In this document: positions 1 through 12,972 of the stretch, in pieces | How positions within the stretch are numbered: the first letter of the stretch is position 1 | Layout of the letters: each line of letters starts with the position of its first letter | DNA from: Candidatus Hydrogenisulfobacillus filiaventi | GTDB taxonomy: Bacteria; Bacillota; Sulfobacillia; Sulfobacillales; R501 | Direction of reading: 5' to 3' | Assembly: GCA_902809825.1 (NCBI GenBank) | Contig: LR778114.1 | Span: 1,736,001-1,800,000 of the forward strand | DNA length: 64,000 bases | Made by a program: the position numbers and the translations under genes | The notes under the pieces: model-generated | What the model was told of the DNA's origin: nothing | The model's database searches: none | Seen by the model: only the letters and a program-made list of their open reading frames with translations

Positions 1-2165
<2,165 letters not shown>

Positions 2166-2196
2166 CTTCTGCCGCTGAAGTTGTCAAGGGTCGTGC

Positions 2197-2272
2197 TGGT
2201 GGGCCGAGGTGGATTTGAACCACCGGCCTCCCGCTTATCAGGCGGGTGCGCTTACCCCTGCGCCATCGGCCC
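2197..2272 (-). tRNA. tRNA-Ile (anticodon GAT) in the rRNA spacer
   Basis: A full cloverleaf on the minus strand: a 7-bp acceptor stem pairs 2266-2272 with 2201-2207, the anticodon loop reads CTGATAA, and CCA is encoded at 2197-2199. It lies between 16S and 23S, the usual place for tRNA-Ile(GAT). The spacers are short: about 50 nt to 16S and about 30 nt to 23S. No tRNA-Ala is present. Confidence 0.97.
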
Positions 2273-2320
2273 CCCCGGGGCCCCGGCCCCTGAAACCCGC
2301 ATCGCGCAAGCCCCACTCCC

Positions 2321-3858
<1,538 letters not shown>

Positions 3859-3974
3859 GGCCTCCCCGGCCTGGCGCCGGAGAGGCGGCGTTGTGACTGC
3901 GCGATGCGGTTTTCAAGGACCGGCGCCCCCCGGACGGTCCCCCGCCCGGGCTGCCCTCCCGGACAGCAAGACGC

Positions 3975-4003
3975 AGTATAGCGCGGCTATCCCCGGTTGT
4001 AAA
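3975..4003 (-). promoter_or_regulatory. Promoter of the rRNA operon
   Basis: On the minus strand a -35 TTTACA (3998-4003) and a -10 TATACT (3975-3980) are separated by exactly 17 nt, about 120 nt upstream of the 16S 5' end. The surrounding 150 nt are clearly more AT-rich than the rest of the region, as expected for an rrn promoter and leader. A second TATA-like box near 4055-4060 may be an additional promoter. Confidence 0.7.
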
Positions 4004-4074
4004 GGACAAATTTCGAAGTCCGGAATTTGCCTGACGGACAGCCATTTTGCAGGAGCTTATACTAGTTGGAAAGT

Positions 4075-4103
4075 TTTCGACAGAGCAGGGCAAATTTTAT
4101 ACT
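4075..4103 (+). promoter_or_regulatory. Possible promoter of the TadE-like gene
   Basis: A -10 TATACT at 4098-4103 is preceded, at 17 nt spacing, by a weak -35 TTTCGA at 4075-4080. The next gene starts at 4160. Position and spacing fit, but the -35 is poor. Confidence 0.4.
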
Positions 4104-4159
4104 GGCGGTCGGCCGACAGGGTTTTCAGGGTAGGCGTTCATGGAGGGAGAGCTCCGGTT

Positions 4160-5005
4160 ATGCATCCAGAGGCACTGCGCAGCCGGCTTGCCAACGGCCT
4201 CGGCCGTCTGGCTCATCTGCTCCGTCCCCGCCGCAGCCGCCGGGGGCGTCTGGGGCAGGCGCTGGTGGAGTTCGCGTTGATAGCGCCGGTGCTCTTCTTG
4301 CTCATTCTCGGTGGTATCGGGCTGTTTCTCTTCAGCGACGCCAACAGCACCGTGCTGCGGGCCGCCCAGGCCGGTGCCCAAGCTGCAGGCACCGGTCAAG
4401 ATTGCAATACCATTCAGAGCGTGGTGTTCTCTGACATAAACCAAGGTCTCGGCATGACGAGCCGAAACATTCAGTCGATCACTGTCGATGAAAGTAACAC
4501 ATCGGTGGTGGCTAATGCCAACTTGAGCCCGTTACTCGGAAACCTAATCGGATCCACCGGGGTTCAATTAGGTGACATCGTAAACGCCCTCGAACAGTCC
4601 ATTCTCAGCATGGGCACGACGCAATGGACATGGACCTACACCGGAGGCTGGTCTCCTCCTCGCACTCCCCCGGACTCGACTACCGTCCTCAGCACTCTAA
4701 GTGGTCTGTTAGGACAACTTCTGGGTTCCGGGTCCAGTCAGGGTATCACCGGAACCCTTTTGACCGGGATACTCTCCGATCTCGGGGTAACATCTCCAAC
4801 CTCGTCAGGTCCCAATGAGAGTTGCCAGGTATCCCTTGGTCCCCTCGTAATCCCACCCCTACTGGAATCGGGAACCGTCACAGTCACGGTCACCTATAGC
4901 TACACCCTGCCGATCCCTCTGCCCGGCATCGGCAGTCAAGCCCTCATAACCCGGTCGTGGTCTGCTCCCTACGGGAGTAATGCGCTAAATATTCAAACGG
5001 AATAA
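4160..5005 (+). CDS. TadE-like membrane-anchored pseudopilin/assembly protein
   Basis: Predicted 281-residue protein. After a basic N-terminus it has the TadE signature: a Gly-Gln-Ala-Leu-Val-Glu-Phe-Ala block at about residues 29-36, then a single hydrophobic helix (about 37-58) and a Gln-Ala-Gly-Ala-rich segment. TadE/TadG-family proteins are minor pseudopilins of Flp/Tad pili. The C-terminal 200 residues are Ser/Thr/Gly-rich, probably extracytoplasmic, and I do not recognise them. The ATG at 4160 follows GGAGGGAG. The gene stands alone: no TadA/B/C or prepilin peptidase is in the window. Its lower GC and Ser/Thr-rich composition differ from the neighbours. Confidence 0.75.
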   Translation: MHPEALRSRLANGLGRLAHLLRPRRSRRGRLGQALVEFALIAPVLFLLILGGIGLFLFSDANSTVLRAAQAGAQAAGTGQDCNTIQSVVFSDINQGLGMTSRNIQSITVDESNTSVVANANLSPLLGNLIGSTGVQLGDIVNALEQSILSMGTTQWTWTYTGGWSPPRTPPDSTTVLSTLSGLLGQLLGSGSSQGITGTLLTGILSDLGVTSPTSSGPNESCQVSLGPLVIPPLLESGTVTVTVTYSYTLPIPLPGIGSQALITRSWSAPYGSNALNIQTE

Positions 5006-5180
5006 GAAGAAAACCATTTGCACTTAGCATCGCCACAGCGCTCCCACAAAGATCTCCTGTAAAATGCGAGACAACTCCCTCCGGGGACCATACACCATCT
5101 TTGCTATCCTGAGATCCGAAACACAATCGGCCATGGTTCCCGGAGGATTTCACTGTACCGACAGTGGGGGGAGGGGCATC

Positions 5181-6374
5181 TTGCCGGAAACCACCCTTAA
5201 AGTGCTCCGCACCCCGGCCCGCCCGCCCTGGACGGACCGGCGTTATCCGGAAGCGGGGGAGGATCCGCGCTCCCCCTTCCAGCGCGACCGCGACCGCATT
5301 CTGCACGCCGCAGCCTTTGAGCGGCTGCAGCACAAGACCCAGGTCTTCATCGTCAGTGAGGGGGACTACTTCCGCACCCGCTTGACCCACAGCCTGGAGG
5401 TCGCCCAGATTGCGCGCGGCCTGGCCGGATGGCTGGGACTGGACACCGACCTGGCGGAAGCCATCGCCCTCGCCCACGACCTTGGCCATACCCCTTTCGG
5501 CCACGCGGGTGAGGAGACCCTTAACCGGGTCCTGCAGGAGCATGGGGTGGAGGAGGGCTGGAATTCCAACACCCACTCCCTGGTGGTCGTGGACGAGCTG
5601 GAGGTCGCCTACCCCGACCACCCCGGCCTCAACCTGACCTTCGCCACCCGCCAGGGCATCGCCCGCCACCAGTCCCCTTTCGACCGGCCGGCCCCTGCCT
5701 TTGACCGTTACCCGCAACCCACCCCTGAAGCTCAGGTGGTTAACCTGGCCGACATGATCGCCTACGCCGGCCATGATGTGGAGGATGCGGTAGCGGCCGG
5801 GCTCCTGGACCCCGCCGCCCTTCCCCCGGACAGCCCCTGGCAGGTCGCCTGGCGGCGTGCTCAGGAGGAATGGAAGACCGCCGCCCCCGCCCGGCGCCCC
5901 GCCGGTAGCCGCACCCTGCTCCTGGCCCGTCGGGCCCGCCGCCACCTCATCGACCAGGCGGTGCGGGCCGCCTACGCCTACAGCCTGCAGCGGGCGCGGG
6001 CGGCCGGCATCACCACCCACGCCGCGGCTGTAGCGGCGGACGCACCCGTGGTGGCCCTGCCGCCGGAGGAGGCGGCGGCCTTCGAGGCCCTGGTCCGGCA
6101 CCTGACGGGGGCGGTCTACGGAAGTGCCCTGGTTGCCCGTCAGAACTACAAGGGGGAGACGGTGCTGGAGCGGCTCTTTGACATCCTAGCCACGCGTCCC
6201 AAGCTGCTACCCCCGTCGGTGCAGGCCCGCATGGAAGCCTGCCCCCAGGAGGCCGACCGCCTGCGGGAGGTAGCCTACTACCTCGCGTCCCTCACCGATC
6301 GGGGCGCCTTCGACCTCTACGCCGAGCTGACCGATCCCCGGGAGCGGGCCATGGGCCACCGGCGGGAACCCTAA
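5181..6374 (+). CDS. dgt: HD-domain deoxyguanosinetriphosphate triphosphohydrolase-like protein
   Basis: Cytosolic dNTPase of the dGTPase-like HD family, which removes tripolyphosphate from dNTPs. The HD metal ligands are visible: His in the RLTHSLEVAQ block, the His-Asp pair in ALAHDLGHTPFGH, and the later Asp in NLADMIAYAGHD. The early block with RDRDRILHA and RLQHKTQVF is also typical of the family. I prefer the TTG at 5181, which follows GGGGGAGGGG, giving about 397 aa. An ATG at 5064 in the same frame has no ribosome site and would add an unlikely extension. The stop overlaps the converging next gene by 4 nt. Confidence 0.88.
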   Translation: MPETTLKVLRTPARPPWTDRRYPEAGEDPRSPFQRDRDRILHAAAFERLQHKTQVFIVSEGDYFRTRLTHSLEVAQIARGLAGWLGLDTDLAEAIALAHDLGHTPFGHAGEETLNRVLQEHGVEEGWNSNTHSLVVVDELEVAYPDHPGLNLTFATRQGIARHQSPFDRPAPAFDRYPQPTPEAQVVNLADMIAYAGHDVEDAVAAGLLDPAALPPDSPWQVAWRRAQEEWKTAAPARRPAGSRTLLLARRARRHLIDQAVRAAYAYSLQRARAAGITTHAAAVAADAPVVALPPEEAAAFEALVRHLTGAVYGSALVARQNYKGETVLERLFDILATRPKLLPPSVQARMEACPQEADRLREVAYYLASLTDRGAFDLYAELTDPRERAMGHRREP

Positions 6375-7282
6375 AACCGCCAACGGCTGCCCACCGCGTT
6401 TACCGCGGTCGCCTCCGGCAGCCGTTCGGCAAAGCGTTGCCACGCCTGCAGCCCCGTGCAGTGCATGGGCACCAGGCGCGCCGGCTCCAGCACCGCCAGG
6501 GCATCCACCGTGGCCTCCACCCGTTCCCGGGGAGCCCCACTCAAATGGAAGCCGCCCAGCACCGCCGCCACCCGCTCCACACCCGTCACCGCCTGCAGAT
6601 GCCGCACGGTGTTGACGATGCCGGCGTGGGCGCAGGACGAAATCACCACCAGACCCTCCGGGGTGGGGAAGGCCAGCGCCTGCTCGCCGGGGAAGGTGTC
6701 CGCCACCACCCCTGCCGGCGTCTCCACCAGGAGGTAAGGGGAACCGGTCTCAAAGGGGGTGGTGCGGGCAATGGGACCGCTCAACCAGGCCCCCGGCAGC
6801 ACCTCCCGCGGCGCCTCCAGCAGTTCCACCCGGAATCCCTCCACCAGCCCGGGGTCCAAGGCCCCCACGTCCGCGCGGACCCCGCCCGCCACCAGGTAGC
6901 GGTGCCGGAACACATCGGCGCCGGCGTAAAAGGGAATGCCGGCGGGCAGCAGGGGCCGGAGGGCGGCCAAGCCCCCGAAATGGTCGAAGTGGCCGTGGCT
7001 CAGCACCAGTGCCTCCACTCGGCCCGGGTCGAGGCCCAGCTGCTCCAGGTTGTGGCGCGTTCCGCCGGCCGAGAGGCCGAAGTCCAGCAGCAGATGGTGG
7101 CGCTCTCCCTCCGCGGTCCAGGAGATGAAATAGGAGAGGCCATGCTCAGACACCAGCGGGACGGACAGGCTGGCGCCCCCGGTGAGGCCGTACCGGTCCA
7201 CCTCCGGGCCCGACGCCAGCAGCCCGTCGGAGAGGTTGTCCATCACCACCGTGATCTCGAGGTCCCGGACTGTGGTCAACAC
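6371..7282 (-). CDS. Metallo-beta-lactamase-fold hydrolase, MptE/dihydropterin-synthase-like subfamily
   Basis: About 303 aa. It carries the metal motif SHGHFDHFGG, a later metal-binding Asp (VADTFPGE region), a Ser-Ser-Cys-Ala-His-Ala-Gly block and a terminal Pro-Met-His-Cys-Thr-Gly block. That arrangement is characteristic of the subfamily annotated as 7,8-dihydropterin-6-yl-methyl-4-(beta-D-ribofuranosyl)aminobenzene 5'-phosphate synthase-like. In bacteria the substrate is generally unknown, so the archaeal reaction should not be assumed. The GTG at 7282 has GGGAG 6 nt upstream; an in-frame ATG at 7336 is possible. It converges on the dNTPase gene and overlaps it by 4 nt. Confidence 0.85.
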   Translation of the reverse strand: MLTTVRDLEITVVMDNLSDGLLASGPEVDRYGLTGGASLSVPLVSEHGLSYFISWTAEGERHHLLLDFGLSAGGTRHNLEQLGLDPGRVEALVLSHGHFDHFGGLAALRPLLPAGIPFYAGADVFRHRYLVAGGVRADVGALDPGLVEGFRVELLEAPREVLPGAWLSGPIARTTPFETGSPYLLVETPAGVVADTFPGEQALAFPTPEGLVVISSCAHAGIVNTVRHLQAVTGVERVAAVLGGFHLSGAPRERVEATVDALAVLEPARLVPMHCTGLQAWQRFAERLPEATAVNAVGSRWRF

Positions 7283-7493
7283 CCTGTGCTCCCGCCCTTC
7301 CGGCCGCGCCCCCGGGGGCGCTTCCGGGGGCAGCATACGCCGGCGCCCGCCTCCGGCCTAGCCCCTTCCGGCGGAATTGTCCGGGGGCTGCTGGACCCCG
7401 GGGACCGGTCCTGTCCGCCTATCGCCGCCCGCCGCGCGCCATGGCATAATAACGCCCACCACACCGGTTACCGGCGGCTCGCCCGGCAGGGGG

Positions 7494-9256
7494 ATGACGG
7501 GGATGGCACGGAGGATGCGGGCAGGCGCGGGACTGCTGGCCCTGGCCGGGCTGCTGGGCGGGTGCGGGCTGCCGGCCGCCCCCGCGCCGCCGCCGTCCGG
7601 CAGCCTTTCCGGGTCAGCGGGCGGGTCGGGCCCGCCGTGCATCCGGCCCGCCCCCTGGAACCGGCCGCCTTTTCCGCCCTGGCCGCCCCTACGCCCGACC
7701 GCCTGGTAGGGGCGGTGCCGCTGGCGGATGGGGATAGCCTGGTAGCAGTGAGCCGGGACGGAGGCATCAGCTGGTCCGCCCGCGCCAACCTGCCCGGCCG
7801 GGTGTCGAGCCTGTCCTTCCCGAAGCCGGGGACAGGATTCGCCCTTCTCAGCCGCCCCGGTTCCGGGAAGGCACCCGGACTCTGGGTCACCCGCGACGGG
7901 GGCCGGCATTGGCAGCCGGTCGCCCGCAACGACTTCAACCAGGTACAGTTCTTCACCCCGCAGACGGGATACGCGCTGCTGCCGCCCAACGCCTCATCCA
8001 TGGTGCTGGCCACCCGCGACGGCGGACACACCTGGACCCCGCTGCCGGCCTCCCCGTTCCCAGGCCCCACCTGGTCCGACCGTATGTTCTGGGCCAATCC
8101 GGCCACCGGCTGGCTGCTGTTGGGAATGGAGCCCGCGGCCGGCAATCAGGGCAAGATCCTGTGGGCCACCACCGACGGCGGCCGGCATTGGACCCCGGTG
8201 GCGCGCAGCCCGCTCCTGGGGATGGCCGGGTATCAGCCGGGAGGGACGCTGCCCCTGGCCGGTTACCTGGCCGGCGGTTCCCTGCTGAGCCCCTCCCTGG
8301 GCTGGTTGACCTTCGTGCACGGCCCGGTGCTAGTATCCCAGGACGACGGCCGCAGCTGGCAGGCGATATGGACCCGCACCTTTGCCCCGGGGCTGCGGGA
8401 GGTCGGCACCCTTTTGATGCAGGATCCCCGGCACGGCTTGGCCCTCACCACCCGGGGGTCCATCTGGGCCACTACGGATGGCCGCCGCTGGACGCGGCGC
8501 TATCCCCCCGGCCGCTGCACCGCCCTGGCGGCGGGCCCCGCCGGCCCGGTCGTCCTCACCGCCGCCGGCCGTGTCCTGACCGCCGCCGGGTCCCTGCCGG
8601 CCCCCACCGGGACCACCGCCCTGGCCCGGGGTCCGGGCCCGCTGCTGGCCTTCGGGACCCGGACCCTTGCCCTCCGCAACGGCAGGGGGTGGCAGCAACA
8701 GACCCTGCCCGCCGGCTGGACGCTGGTGCATGCCGCCTTCGCCTCCCCCCGGGACGGCCTCGCCGCCGTCGACCCCGGCCGTCCGCCGGGGCAGACCGAA
8801 CTGGCGGTGACCCGGGATGGGGGCCACCGGTGGCGCCTCCTTGCCACCCCCTTCCGCCCCGGGGCCGTCGCCGTCCTCGGCGCCCGCACCTGGTGGGTAG
8901 CGGGCGGCGTGCCGGCGCGCCCGGCCCGGCCGGGAGCCCGACCCGCCCTCCGCTGGAACCTCTACCAGACCCGGGATGGAGGCCGCAGCTGGACGGAAAT
9001 CACCGCCGGGCGCCGCAGCATCGCCGGCCTCGCCTTCGTCTCCTCCGGCCAGGGGTGGTTCTGGACCCCCGCCACCCTCTACCGCACCAGCGACGGCGGC
9101 CGCAGTTTCACCGCCTATCCCTTGCCGCCGTCCCTGGCCGCCGGACGCTTCGCCTTCGGCGGGAGCGGCCGTGGCTGGGCCCTGGCTGCTGCCGGCTACC
9201 CCCTCTATACCACCACCGACAGCGGCACCGTCTGGACCTCCGCCCCCCTGCCCTGA
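7494..9256 (+). CDS. Ycf48/BNR-repeat beta-propeller lipoprotein, apparently frameshifted near its N-terminus
   Basis: The body (about 7630-9256) encodes about ten Asp-box/BNR-type repeats of the form DGG-x-x-W (for example RDGGRHW, TDGGRHW, RDGGRSW), typical of Ycf48/sialidase-like propellers. The lipoprotein leader, with lipobox Leu-Gly-Gly-Cys, starts at ATG 7494 but is in a different frame. The switch must fall at about 7590-7660. Without it the body has only a weak GTG start near 7635. Ycf48 homologues assist photosystem II assembly; in a non-phototroph such proteins are usually surface proteins of unknown role. A second propeller lipoprotein lies opposite (9565-11421). Confidence 0.72.
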
Positions 9257-9355
9257 GCCCGGTCCCGGAGGCCAGCGGGCAGGCGGACACCTGGGCCTGA
9301 ACCCGGCGGGCGCCCACAGGCCCCCCGCGCAGGCCGGGACGGCCCCTCAGGCGGG

Positions 9356-9564
9356 TTACAGCAGGGGACGCCGCCAGCCGGGCGGGTCCGGTTGCCGCTC
9401 CCATCCGCCCGCGCGCAGTATGCCGGCCCGCACGGCCCACGGCCCCGGATCGGCCGCCGCTACCGTAACCGGACCGGCGCCGGCCCCGTCCCGGTGCAGC
9501 CAGCCCTGGAGCCGCTCCCCGCCGGTCCGGCCCCGCTTGCCGCCCGTGGGGCCGGCCCGGTCCC
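9356..9564 (-). other. Unassigned coding-like tail downstream of the second propeller gene
   Basis: A minus-strand frame of about 70 codons ends with a stop at 9356 and follows the propeller gene's stop directly, in another frame. Its composition (GC-rich third positions, several Trp, a Trp-Arg-Arg-Pro-Leu-Leu end) looks protein-coding, but it has no usable start codon or ribosome site. It could be a C-terminal extension lost to a frameshift or the stub of another gene. Nothing else is evident in the roughly 300 bases between the two converging propeller genes. Confidence 0.3.
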
Positions 9565-11421
9565 CTATCCGCCGGCCACCGGCGTCCAGACCGCTCCCCC
9601 GTCCCGGGTGCGGAACAGGAGCCCGCTGCCGGTCTCCAGCCAGCCGTCCTGCGGGGTGGCGAAGGAGAGGCTGGCGGCACCCCCGTGCTCCTCCACCGCC
9701 GCCGGGAAACGGCGCACCACCCACCCGGCCCCGCCGTTCCCGGACCAGGCCCACTGCTGATCGTTGAACAGCAGCCAGAGCACCCCCTCGCCCCCGGACC
9801 CGGCGTCCATAACGGCGAGATTGCCCAGGCGGGCGGCCTCGGCATGTTCTGCAGGGCTGAGCTCGCCCAGGGTCGCGTTGAAGTCCGCGTGCCGGGCCTC
9901 ATTCCAGGTCCGTCCCCCGTCCGCGGTCCACCAGAGGGTCCGGGATATGGGGGAACCCGCTACCCCCTCCGCCCCCACGAAGGCCACCTGGGTGAGGGGA
10001 TGCCGGGGCGTGTCACCGGGCAGGGTCACCGCCTGCCAGTGGCGCCCGCCGTCAGCCGTGTGCCACAGGCGGTTGTCCCGCACCGCCCAGCCCCGGTCCG
10101 GCGCCGGGAAGACCAGCGCCGGCATCAGGTACTCCCAACGGCTGGCGCTGCCGGCCGGAATGCGGCCCTGCACCATCCACCGGCGGCCGCCGTCGGTACT
10201 GACCAGCACCGCATCCGGCTCCCCCGGCCAGCCCAGGCCGTAGCCGCGGCCGGGGGAGGGGAAGCTCACCCCCCGCACCGGCACGGCCGGGGCCGGGAAG
10301 ACCTGCCGCCAGGTGCGGCCGCCGTCCCGGGTGGCCAGCAGCTGGACCCCTTGCACCCCATCCAGCAGCCAGCCCTGGCGGGCGTTGATGAAGCTCAGGG
10401 CGTGGGGGCCGGGGATGCCGGCGGCGCCGTAGACGGGCGGGTAGGCCGTCCAGCCGGATCCCCCCGGGCCCGATCGCCATACCTGGACGGTGCCAAAGCC
10501 GCAGGCCCGGCACTCGCCGGCCAGAAAGACCGTGCCGGAGGCGGTAACCGCCAGCGGTCCCGGCGAGGTGCCGGGACCCGCGGGGGCGCCCGCCGGGGCA
10601 TCGGGAGCCGGCCCCGCCCCGGCGGTGGAGACCGCCGCCGCCACCCGCCAGCCCTGACCGGGGGCGTAGCGGAGCACGGTGTAGGAGGTCTGGTTCATGC
10701 CCGAGCCCCCGGCCAGCAGCGCCCACATCTGCCCGGTCCCGCCCGGGGCCAGGTGCACCGTCCAGGGCACCTCGGAGCCGGCATAGCGGTAGGCGGCCGT
10801 CCAATGCCGCCCTCCATCGCGGGTCTGCCAGAGGGCGTGGCGCCCCGCCGCCCATCCGTCCGTGCCCGACCGGAAGGCGACCGCCAGGGGATGAAAGGGC
10901 GTCGCCACCAGCTGCCAGGTGCGGCCGCCATCGGTGGTCCGGTAGAGCCGGCCGCCGGGGGCGCCGGGGCCAGGCGGGGAGCTGCGGGCGCCCCGAACCG
11001 CAAAGGCGGTGCGGGCACCGGTGGGGGACAGGGAGACAATGGGCCGGACCGCGTTCACCGGCGGCCCGCTCCAATGGCGGCCGCCGTCGGTGGTGGCGAG
11101 GAGGCTGTAAGGCCCCCAGGCCCAGCCGTCACGGGGGTTCAGGAAGTGCACCGCCGTGAGGTCGTCGGGGCCGTGATACACGGCGATCCAGTGCCGGCCG
11201 CCATCCAGGGTGGCCCACAGCGCCCGGTTGCCGGCCAGCCAGCCGCGGCGGGCGTTGACGAAATCCACCGCCGCCATGGGCGTGCGGCCCGCCTCTGCGG
11301 CGGTGACGGCCGGACCGGTGAGGACGGGGGTTGCCGGAGGGACCGCCGCCGGGGCAGTCCCGCATCCCGCCAGCAGCAGTCCTGCTGCCGCCGGCACCAG
11401 CCAGCATACGGCCTTGGCCAT
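9565..11421 (-). CDS. Ycf48/BNR-repeat beta-propeller lipoprotein
   Basis: Predicted 618-aa exported lipoprotein. The leader is Met-Ala-Lys followed by a hydrophobic stretch and the lipobox Leu-Ala-Gly-Cys at about residues 17-20. The mature part has at least nine DGG-x-x-W repeats (LDGGRHW, TDGGRHW, RDGGRTW, ADGGRTW and others) spaced about 45-70 residues, as in a multi-bladed Ycf48/BNR propeller. It is intact, unlike the converging paralogue at 7494-9256. The ATG at 11421 has AAAGGGAG about 12 nt upstream. It sits about 90 nt downstream of the NCS1 permease on the same strand, so the two may be cotranscribed. Function unknown. Confidence 0.8.
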   Translation of the reverse strand: MAKAVCWLVPAAAGLLLAGCGTAPAAVPPATPVLTGPAVTAAEAGRTPMAAVDFVNARRGWLAGNRALWATLDGGRHWIAVYHGPDDLTAVHFLNPRDGWAWGPYSLLATTDGGRHWSGPPVNAVRPIVSLSPTGARTAFAVRGARSSPPGPGAPGGRLYRTTDGGRTWQLVATPFHPLAVAFRSGTDGWAAGRHALWQTRDGGRHWTAAYRYAGSEVPWTVHLAPGGTGQMWALLAGGSGMNQTSYTVLRYAPGQGWRVAAAVSTAGAGPAPDAPAGAPAGPGTSPGPLAVTASGTVFLAGECRACGFGTVQVWRSGPGGSGWTAYPPVYGAAGIPGPHALSFINARQGWLLDGVQGVQLLATRDGGRTWRQVFPAPAVPVRGVSFPSPGRGYGLGWPGEPDAVLVSTDGGRRWMVQGRIPAGSASRWEYLMPALVFPAPDRGWAVRDNRLWHTADGGRHWQAVTLPGDTPRHPLTQVAFVGAEGVAGSPISRTLWWTADGGRTWNEARHADFNATLGELSPAEHAEAARLGNLAVMDAGSGGEGVLWLLFNDQQWAWSGNGGAGWVVRRFPAAVEEHGGAASLSFATPQDGWLETGSGLLFRTRDGGAVWTPVAGG

Positions 11422-11513
11422 CCCGGATCCGCTCCCTTTCCCGGGGCCGCCGGGGTCCGCCCGGCGGCCGCTATTACCGGCCATAACGCCAACGGGCGCG
11501 GACAGGTGGCACC

Positions 11514-12857
11514 TCAGGCGGTGCGGCGGGTCCAGACCAGGTAGAGGACGAGGGCGGCCAGGAAACCCACGTAGAAGGTGAGGTCGGCCCCGCCCAGGGC
11601 GGCGGCCACCGGACCGGTGTAGAGGACCGAGCTCATGAAGGGCACCGAAAGCAGGATGCCGGCCAGGAAGCTGCCCAGCCCCGGCCAGAAGACCCGGGGC
11701 GCCGCCGCCGGGTCCCCCCGCCGGCGGCGGAGGTAAAAGTCCGCGAACAGCACCCCCATCCAGGGGGTAATCCAGTACCCGAGCAGGAGCAGGAAGTTGG
11801 AGTAGTAGGTCTCGAACGACCCCGATCCCAGCAGACTCAACCCCAGCCCGATCACCCCCGCCGCCGCGGCCAGGGTCCAGCGCGGCAGCCGGATGTCGAG
11901 GGCGCCGGCGGAGAGGGCGTTGGAGTACAGGTTGAGGGCGTCGGCTGCGGTCCCGCCCAGGATCACAGCCACCACCGCCGCATCCCCGAAGCCCCCCATC
12001 ACCCCGTGCAGGGCGGTGAGCGGGTTGGAGGCCGCCTTGCCGGCCAGCACCGCCACCGCCGCGCCGACCAGTTCCAGCCAGACGGAGGCCAGGAAGGCCT
12101 CCAGAAAGCTCCAGCCCAGAATGGCCCGCCGGGGCGTGTCCGCAGGCAGGTAGCGGCTGTAGTCGGCGGCGTAGGGCCCCCAGCTGCCCAGGTAGGAGAA
12201 GCTGGCCGCCACCAGGATGGCGAAAAAGGCCCAGGGGCTCTTGAGGACGGGATGGTAGGCCGCCAGGGCGCGGCCGTGGGCCAGGGCCAGGCCCGTGACC
12301 CCCAGGAAGAGCACCCCCAGCACCACCGACATCAGGCGCTCGTAGGCATGGATGAGGTTGTGCCCGAACACGGCGATGAGACCCTGCACCACCACCAGCA
12401 GCAGGGCCGCCTGCCAGAAGGCCAGCCCCGGCCACAGCACCCGCAGCCCGAAGGCGCCCAGGATGTTGTTGACCGAGAACCAGCCGATGGTGCTGATGTA
12501 GTTGAGCAGCCCGGGCAGGTAGCCCCCCGCCCGCCCGAACATACTGCGGCTGATGATGAGCTGGGGCCGGCCGTAGGCGGGACCCATGGCTGCACACAGG
12601 CCCAGCGCCCAGGCCCCCAGCAGGTTGCCGAGCAGGATGGCGGTCAGCGCCCAGCTCCAGGGCAGACCCAGGGATACGGGCAGGAAACCCAGGGCGTAGT
12701 CGGCGATGGTGAGGTTGCTGCCCAGCCAGAGGGTGAACTGCCCCCAGGGCCGCCCGTGACGCTCCGCCGCCGGGATGGGCTCCACCCCGTACGGTTCCAC
12801 CTGCAGCACCCGCTCCCCGTAGCGGGCGCCGGGCGTAGACAGCGGGGTACCGGCCAT
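11514..12857 (-). CDS. NCS1-family cytosine/purine/hydantoin-type permease
   Basis: 447-aa polytopic membrane protein with about 12 hydrophobic segments and the NCS1 hallmarks: a PxPxxERHG-like entry before TM1, the NLTIADYALGF segment in TM1, and the PQLIISRSMFG region after TM2. The family symports nucleobases, hydantoins, allantoin or thiamine-like compounds with H+ or Na+. The substrate cannot be read from sequence, and no catabolic genes are adjacent. The ATG at 12857 follows GAGGAGG by 8 nt; a longer start at 12920 is less likely. It is upstream of the propeller lipoprotein on the same strand. Confidence 0.88.
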   Translation of the reverse strand: MAGTPLSTPGARYGERVLQVEPYGVEPIPAAERHGRPWGQFTLWLGSNLTIADYALGFLPVSLGLPWSWALTAILLGNLLGAWALGLCAAMGPAYGRPQLIISRSMFGRAGGYLPGLLNYISTIGWFSVNNILGAFGLRVLWPGLAFWQAALLLVVVQGLIAVFGHNLIHAYERLMSVVLGVLFLGVTGLALAHGRALAAYHPVLKSPWAFFAILVAASFSYLGSWGPYAADYSRYLPADTPRRAILGWSFLEAFLASVWLELVGAAVAVLAGKAASNPLTALHGVMGGFGDAAVVAVILGGTAADALNLYSNALSAGALDIRLPRWTLAAAAGVIGLGLSLLGSGSFETYYSNFLLLLGYWITPWMGVLFADFYLRRRRGDPAAAPRVFWPGLGSFLAGILLSVPFMSSVLYTGPVAAALGGADLTFYVGFLAALVLYLVWTRRTA

Positions 12858-12972
12858 GCTCCGCCCCTCCTCTGCGCAGGCGGACGGCCCCGACGGAGGC
12901 CGTCCGGGATTTGCGCCCATTGTGGTCCCCCGCCTGCACAGCTGTCAAGACAGGAGACGGCCCCGCCGTGGT

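Noticed and set aside
6437-7493. In-frame extension of the first propeller gene over the metallo-beta-lactamase gene
   Set aside because: It is the antisense of that gene; there is no leader or repeats in it.
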